Shown here: positions 32,808-35,633 of the stretch, piece by piece
Numbering within the stretch: the stretch's first letter is position 1
Layout of the letters: each line of letters opens with the position of its first letter
Assembly: GCA_945892755.1 (NCBI GenBank)
Contig: CAMDDO010000029.1
Coordinates: 1-35,633 of the forward strand
Source of the DNA: Rhizobium sp. Q54
GTDB lineage: Bacteria > Pseudomonadota > Alphaproteobacteria > UBA828
Length of the DNA: 35,633 nt
Reading direction: 5' to 3'
The notes under the pieces: generated by a model
Database searches by the model: none
Told to the model about the DNA's origin: nothing
What the model saw: only the letters and a program-made list of their open reading frames with translations
Position numbers and translations under genes: made by a program

Positions 32808-33638
32808 TCAGGCCGGCGGGGGCGCGTCGGGCAAAGGCAGGCGCCGGGCGCCTTCGACCAATATCTGACGCAGGGCCTCGTGGAGCTGGAGATTGGATGC
32901 GAGGACATCCCCTCGCTTCAGACCTCTCGGGTTTCCGTCGGGGTCGGTCACGGTGCCGCCCGCCTCGCGCACCAAGACAATGCCGGCGGCGATGTCCCAG
33001 GGCGAAAGCGCGAATTCGAAGAACCCGTCAAAGCGCCCGGCCGCGACATAGGCAAGGTCGAGCGAGGCGCAACCGAAGCGGCGCACGCCGGCGGTCGCGC
33101 CCCACACGGCATCGAGCATGTACATATAGGCCGGGTGGCTGGCACGGCCTTTGAACGGCATGCCGGTCGCGATCAGCGAATCGGCCAGGGAGCGGCGCGA
33201 CGAGACACGCAGCCGGCGGTTGTTGACGAACGCCCCGCCACCAGCCTCGGCCCAAAACATCTCGTCGCGCAGCGGATCATAGATGACCCCGGCATGAGGC
33301 TCGCCATCGCGCTCGAGCCCGATCGAGATCGCGAAATGGGGCAGGCCATGGAGGAAATTCGTCGTGCCATCAAGTGGGTCGATCACCCAACGATTGGAGG
33401 TATCCGCCCCCGCTATTTCGCCTCCCTCCTCAAGCAGGAAGCCGAATTTTGGGCGGGCCTTTTGGAGCTCGGCGACGAGGACAGCTTCAGCGCGGTGGTC
33501 GGCCGTGCTGACGAAATCGGCCGGGCCTTTCTGCGAAACCTGGAGCTGCTCGACTTCGCCGAAATCGCGCTGCAAGCCGCGCGCCGCCTTGATCGCGGCA
33601 TTGGCCATGACCGTGATCAGGGGCGAACGTACCGCCAT
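32808..33638 (-). CDS. suhB: Inositol monophosphatase family protein (SuhB-like)
   Basis: The product has 276 residues. The metal-binding motifs are present: a Glu pair in LLEEGGE, WVIDPLDGTTNFLHGLPHF (motif A) and LSPWDIAAGIVLVREAGG (motif B). Family members remove phosphate from inositol phosphates or related sugar and nucleotide phosphates; E. coli SuhB also helps rRNA transcription. It is encoded 27 bases downstream of efp on the same strand, so it is probably cotranscribed with the EF-P genes. The symbol is by family, not proven function. Confidence 0.92.
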   Translation of the reverse strand: MAVRSPLITVMANAAIKAARGLQRDFGEVEQLQVSQKGPADFVSTADHRAEAVLVAELQKARPKFGFLLEEGGEIAGADTSNRWVIDPLDGTTNFLHGLPHFAISIGLERDGEPHAGVIYDPLRDEMFWAEAGGGAFVNNRRLRVSSRRSLADSLIATGMPFKGRASHPAYMYMLDAVWGATAGVRRFGCASLDLAYVAAGRFDGFFEFALSPWDIAAGIVLVREAGGTVTDPDGNPRGLKRGDVLASNLQLHEALRQILVEGARRLPLPDAPPPA

Positions 33639-33665
33639 CGGCCGGCGCCCCGCCCGGGCCCCGCC

Positions 33666-34232
33666 TCAGCTCTTGGCCCGCTCGAGATAGCTACCGTCGA
33701 GCGTCGAGATTACCACGCGCTCGCCGACGCTGATGTGCGGCGGCACGGCGGTGCGCAAGCCATTGTCGAGGATCGCGGGCTTGTAAGAGCTCGACGCGGT
33801 CTGGCCCTTCACCACCGGCTCGGTTTCCTTGATCGTGAAGATCGCCGTGTCGGGCAACTCGATGCTGACAGGCTTGCCTTCGACCAGATCAACCGTGACT
33901 TCCATGCCATCCTGCAAGAAGCGCGCGGGGTCGCCCGCCAGCTCGCGCGAGACCATGAATTGCTCGAAGGTCTCGGTATCCATCATGGTGAGGTTGTCGT
34001 CGTCGCCGAACAAGAAGGTGCAGGTGCGCTCGTCGACGCTGAGCCGTTCAACGGTGTCGGCGGTGCGGAAGCGCTCATTGCTCTTGTTGCCCGACTTGAT
34101 GTCGCGCATTTCGACCTGGACGAATGCGCCGCCCTTGCCGGGGGTGATGATCTGGGACTTGAGCACGGCCCATTGCTTGCCATTGTGCTCGATCAAATTG
34201 CCCGGGCGGATGGAATTGGCGCCGACCTTCAT
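33666..34232 (-). CDS. efp: Translation elongation factor P
   Basis: The product has 188 residues, full EF-P length, with the KOW-like N-terminal domain and two OB domains. Lys33 in TPGKGGAF at the tip of the first domain is where EpmA adds beta-lysine, matching Lys34 of E. coli. EF-P enters stalled ribosomes and relieves arrest at proline runs. ATG 34232 gives the normal N-terminus MKVGANSIRPGN; the longer frame to 34304 would overlap the epmB end. The gene follows epmB by 49 bases, so modifier and target are in one operon. Confidence 0.96.
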   Translation of the reverse strand: MKVGANSIRPGNLIEHNGKQWAVLKSQIITPGKGGAFVQVEMRDIKSGNKSNERFRTADTVERLSVDERTCTFLFGDDDNLTMMDTETFEQFMVSRELAGDPARFLQDGMEVTVDLVEGKPVSIELPDTAIFTIKETEPVVKGQTASSSYKPAILDNGLRTAVPPHISVGERVVISTLDGSYLERAKS

Positions 34233-34281
34233 GAAGCTCACCGTATCGCTGGAACTGGCTGGTTTGGCGGCGCGGAACCTA

Positions 34282-35361
34282 TCAGGTGGGCCCGCGTGGG
34301 GCAACGCGCCGTTTTGACGCCGCTTCGTAGCGGTGACGTTTGCCCTTCGGGTCGGTCAGCACGATCGCGTCGCCTGGTCCGAAGGAGAGGAACTCCGGCC
34401 CGACCGGCACTTTGCCGTGGCCGCCGGGAATATCGACCACAAACGTCGGTTGGGCGAGGCCCGAAAGTCGGCCGCGCAGCTTGCGCATCAAGCCCCGCCC
34501 GGTTTCGATCGAGGTGCGGAAATGCTTGGTGCCGGGCGCCAAATCGCCATGGTGCAGATAATAGGGCTTGATGCGGGCGGCCACCATGGCGCGGAACAAG
34601 GCTTCGAGCGTCGCCGCGTCATCATTGACGCCTTTGAGCAAGACACTCTGACCGAGGAGCGGAATGCCGGCACGAGTCAATCCGAGACAGGCCGCCCGCG
34701 CCGCGTCGTTCAATTCGCGCGGGTGGTTGCAATGAACCGCGACATAGAGCGCCTTATCGGTTTCGAGGGCACGGAGGAGGGCGGCCGTGATGCGCTCGGG
34801 ATCGGCCACCGGCACGCGGCTGTGGAGCCGGATCACTTGCACGTGCGGGATGGCATCGAGCGCCGCGACGATCATGCGGAGGCGGCGCGGCGACAGGATC
34901 AGCGGGTCGCCGCCAGTCAGGATCACCTCCCAAATCGCCTCGTGCACGCGGATATAGTCGAGCGCGGCATCGAGTTCGGCGTCGCTCAGCGCGCCGTCGC
35001 TGCCGAGCATTTCGCGTCGGAAGCAGAAGCGGCAATAGACCGGGCAAACCAAAAGCGGCTTGAGCAGGACGCGATCGGGATAGCGGTGCACGATGCCCTT
35101 GAGCGGCGTATGAACATCATCGCCGATCGGGTCTTCGCGCTCGTCCGGCGTGCGGCGCAGCTCGGCGAGAGACGGGATATATTGACGCGCGATTGGGTCG
35201 TTCGGGTCGCTCGCGTCGATCAGGCCGGCGACCTGAGGCGTCAGCGCCACCTGATAGCGCGCCGCCACCGGCTCGAGCGCGGCCGCCTGGCGCGGCGGCA
35301 CCAGACCGGCGGCGACCAGATCATCGATCGTCCTTAACGTGCGTTTTGTGTGCTGGCTCAT
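34282..35361 (-). CDS. epmB: EF-P beta-lysylation protein EpmB (lysine 2,3-aminomutase-like radical SAM enzyme)
   Basis: The product has 359 residues. The radical SAM 4Fe-4S motif is CPVYCRFC (Cys106, Cys110, Cys113), after the family stretch GIVHRYPDRVLLK. A pyridoxal-phosphate lysine should lie in the later part of the protein, near the conserved DIPGGHGKVP segment. It converts lysine to beta-lysine for EpmA to load onto EF-P. At about 360 residues it is shorter than catabolic KamA (about 415), and its neighbours efp and epmA confirm the role. ATG 35361 is preferred over the TTG at 35370, although neither has a strong binding site. Confidence 0.94.
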   Translation of the reverse strand: MSQHTKRTLRTIDDLVAAGLVPPRQAAALEPVAARYQVALTPQVAGLIDASDPNDPIARQYIPSLAELRRTPDEREDPIGDDVHTPLKGIVHRYPDRVLLKPLLVCPVYCRFCFRREMLGSDGALSDAELDAALDYIRVHEAIWEVILTGGDPLILSPRRLRMIVAALDAIPHVQVIRLHSRVPVADPERITAALLRALETDKALYVAVHCNHPRELNDAARAACLGLTRAGIPLLGQSVLLKGVNDDAATLEALFRAMVAARIKPYYLHHGDLAPGTKHFRTSIETGRGLMRKLRGRLSGLAQPTFVVDIPGGHGKVPVGPEFLSFGPGDAIVLTDPKGKRHRYEAASKRRVAPRGPT

Positions 35362-35436
35362 AATGACCAATTGGGGTCGCGTCGGGCATCATGCCCATGC
35401 ACCGATGTGGATTCGATAAGGCAATCGTGATCAGCC

Positions 35437-35633
35437 ATGGCAAAGCCGAGTGCGGTTCCTTGGTGGCGACCTGACCACTTCGCGCGTCGCCGGCCCTATT
35501 TGGCCGCGCGTCAAGCGATCGCCCACGCGGTGCGCGCCTATTTCGCCGCCGAAGGCTTCGCCGAGGTCGAAACCCCCGCGCTCCAGGTCTCGCCCGGGCT
35601 CGAGGTCCATCTCAAGGCGTTCGGCACCACGAT
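35437..35633 (+). CDS. epmA: EF-P lysyltransferase EpmA (GenX/PoxA), cut by the window end
   Basis: The visible part is the first 65 residues, from MAKPSAVPWWRPDHF to AFGTT, still open at the window edge. The segments RRPYLAARQAIAHAVR, FAAEGFAEVETPALQVSPG and EVHLKAF match the start of EpmA, a lysyl-tRNA-synthetase paralogue without the anticodon-binding domain that attaches beta-lysine to EF-P. It is divergent from epmB across 75 bases containing GGGCAT-C-ATGCCC, a small palindrome. The partial state is due only to the window limit. Confidence 0.9.
   Translation, partial: MAKPSAVPWWRPDHFARRRPYLAARQAIAHAVRAYFAAEGFAEVETPALQVSPGLEVHLKAFGTT

Noticed and set aside
32880-34571. Open frame of 563 codons on the plus strand
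   Set aside because: It runs antisense through the phosphatase, efp and part of epmB, all three well-recognised genes, so it cannot be supported as coding.
34282-35361. Catabolic lysine 2,3-aminomutase KamA
   Set aside because: At 359 residues it is too short, and it lies directly before efp and divergent from epmA, which identifies EpmB.

Overview
The window is a chromosomal segment of a high-GC Gram-negative bacterium, most likely an alphaproteobacterium of Rhodospirillales type. The evidence is the EF-P lysylation set (EpmB, EF-P, EpmA), a cysteine-free L31 ribosomal protein, a palindromic repeat of the kind common in Alphaproteobacteria, an FNR/FixK-type box and heavy use of G/C-ending codons. 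The assignment rests on remembered family features, not on a search. There is no phage, integrase, transposase or CRISPR array.

Region 1 (1-8290) is metabolic and transport-rich. It has a tiny membrane protein, three paralogous EamA/DMT exporters on the minus strand, and on the plus strand a PRISE-type reductase, an Fe(II)/2-oxoglutarate-type dioxygenase, a secreted alpha/beta hydrolase and a glutamine-synthetase-like ligase. Their substrates cannot be read from the sequence, but exporters mixed with reductase, oxygenase and ligase genes suggest handling of small metabolites or amines.

Region 2 (8420-12483) holds a complete YbaL/Kef-type K+/H+ antiporter and then a decayed stretch. This contains a small gene broken by an apparent one-base frameshift, a fragment of a second Kef-type antiporter, and an intact aquaporin Z gene bracketed by a 75-base direct repeat (71/75 identical). 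One repeat copy is the 3' end of the adjacent hypothetical gene. Region 3 (11911-15920) couples that hypothetical gene (62-nt overlap) to a cytoplasmic molybdopterin oxidoreductase. It is divergent from two universal stress proteins across an FNR/FixK-like box, which points to low-oxygen control. A DUF427 protein follows.

Region 4 (16034-22419) has a MetX-like alpha/beta hydrolase, an MFS transporter, tRNA-Val(CAC) with a clear promoter, phosphoglycolate phosphatase, and the amino-sugar genes glmU-glmS. glmS overlaps an acyl-CoA dehydrogenase by ATGA. The run then continues with a family III CoA-transferase and a mesaconyl-CoA-hydratase-like protein, suggesting a C5-dicarboxylate or branched acyl-CoA route (to 25606).

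Region 5 (25637-35633) has rpmE, an MsbA-like ABC exporter translationally coupled to a membrane-anchored hydrolase, a MotA/MotB-like envelope pair whose B subunit carries an unusually long coiled coil, a Lys/Pro-rich OmpA-like protein, an inositol-monophosphatase-family gene, and the EF-P modification locus efp-epmB with epmA divergent and cut by the window end. The best candidate for an undescribed system is the MotA/MotB/OmpA-like envelope cluster at 29045-32708. The FNR-linked molybdoenzyme/hypothetical pair and the acyl-CoA operon come next.
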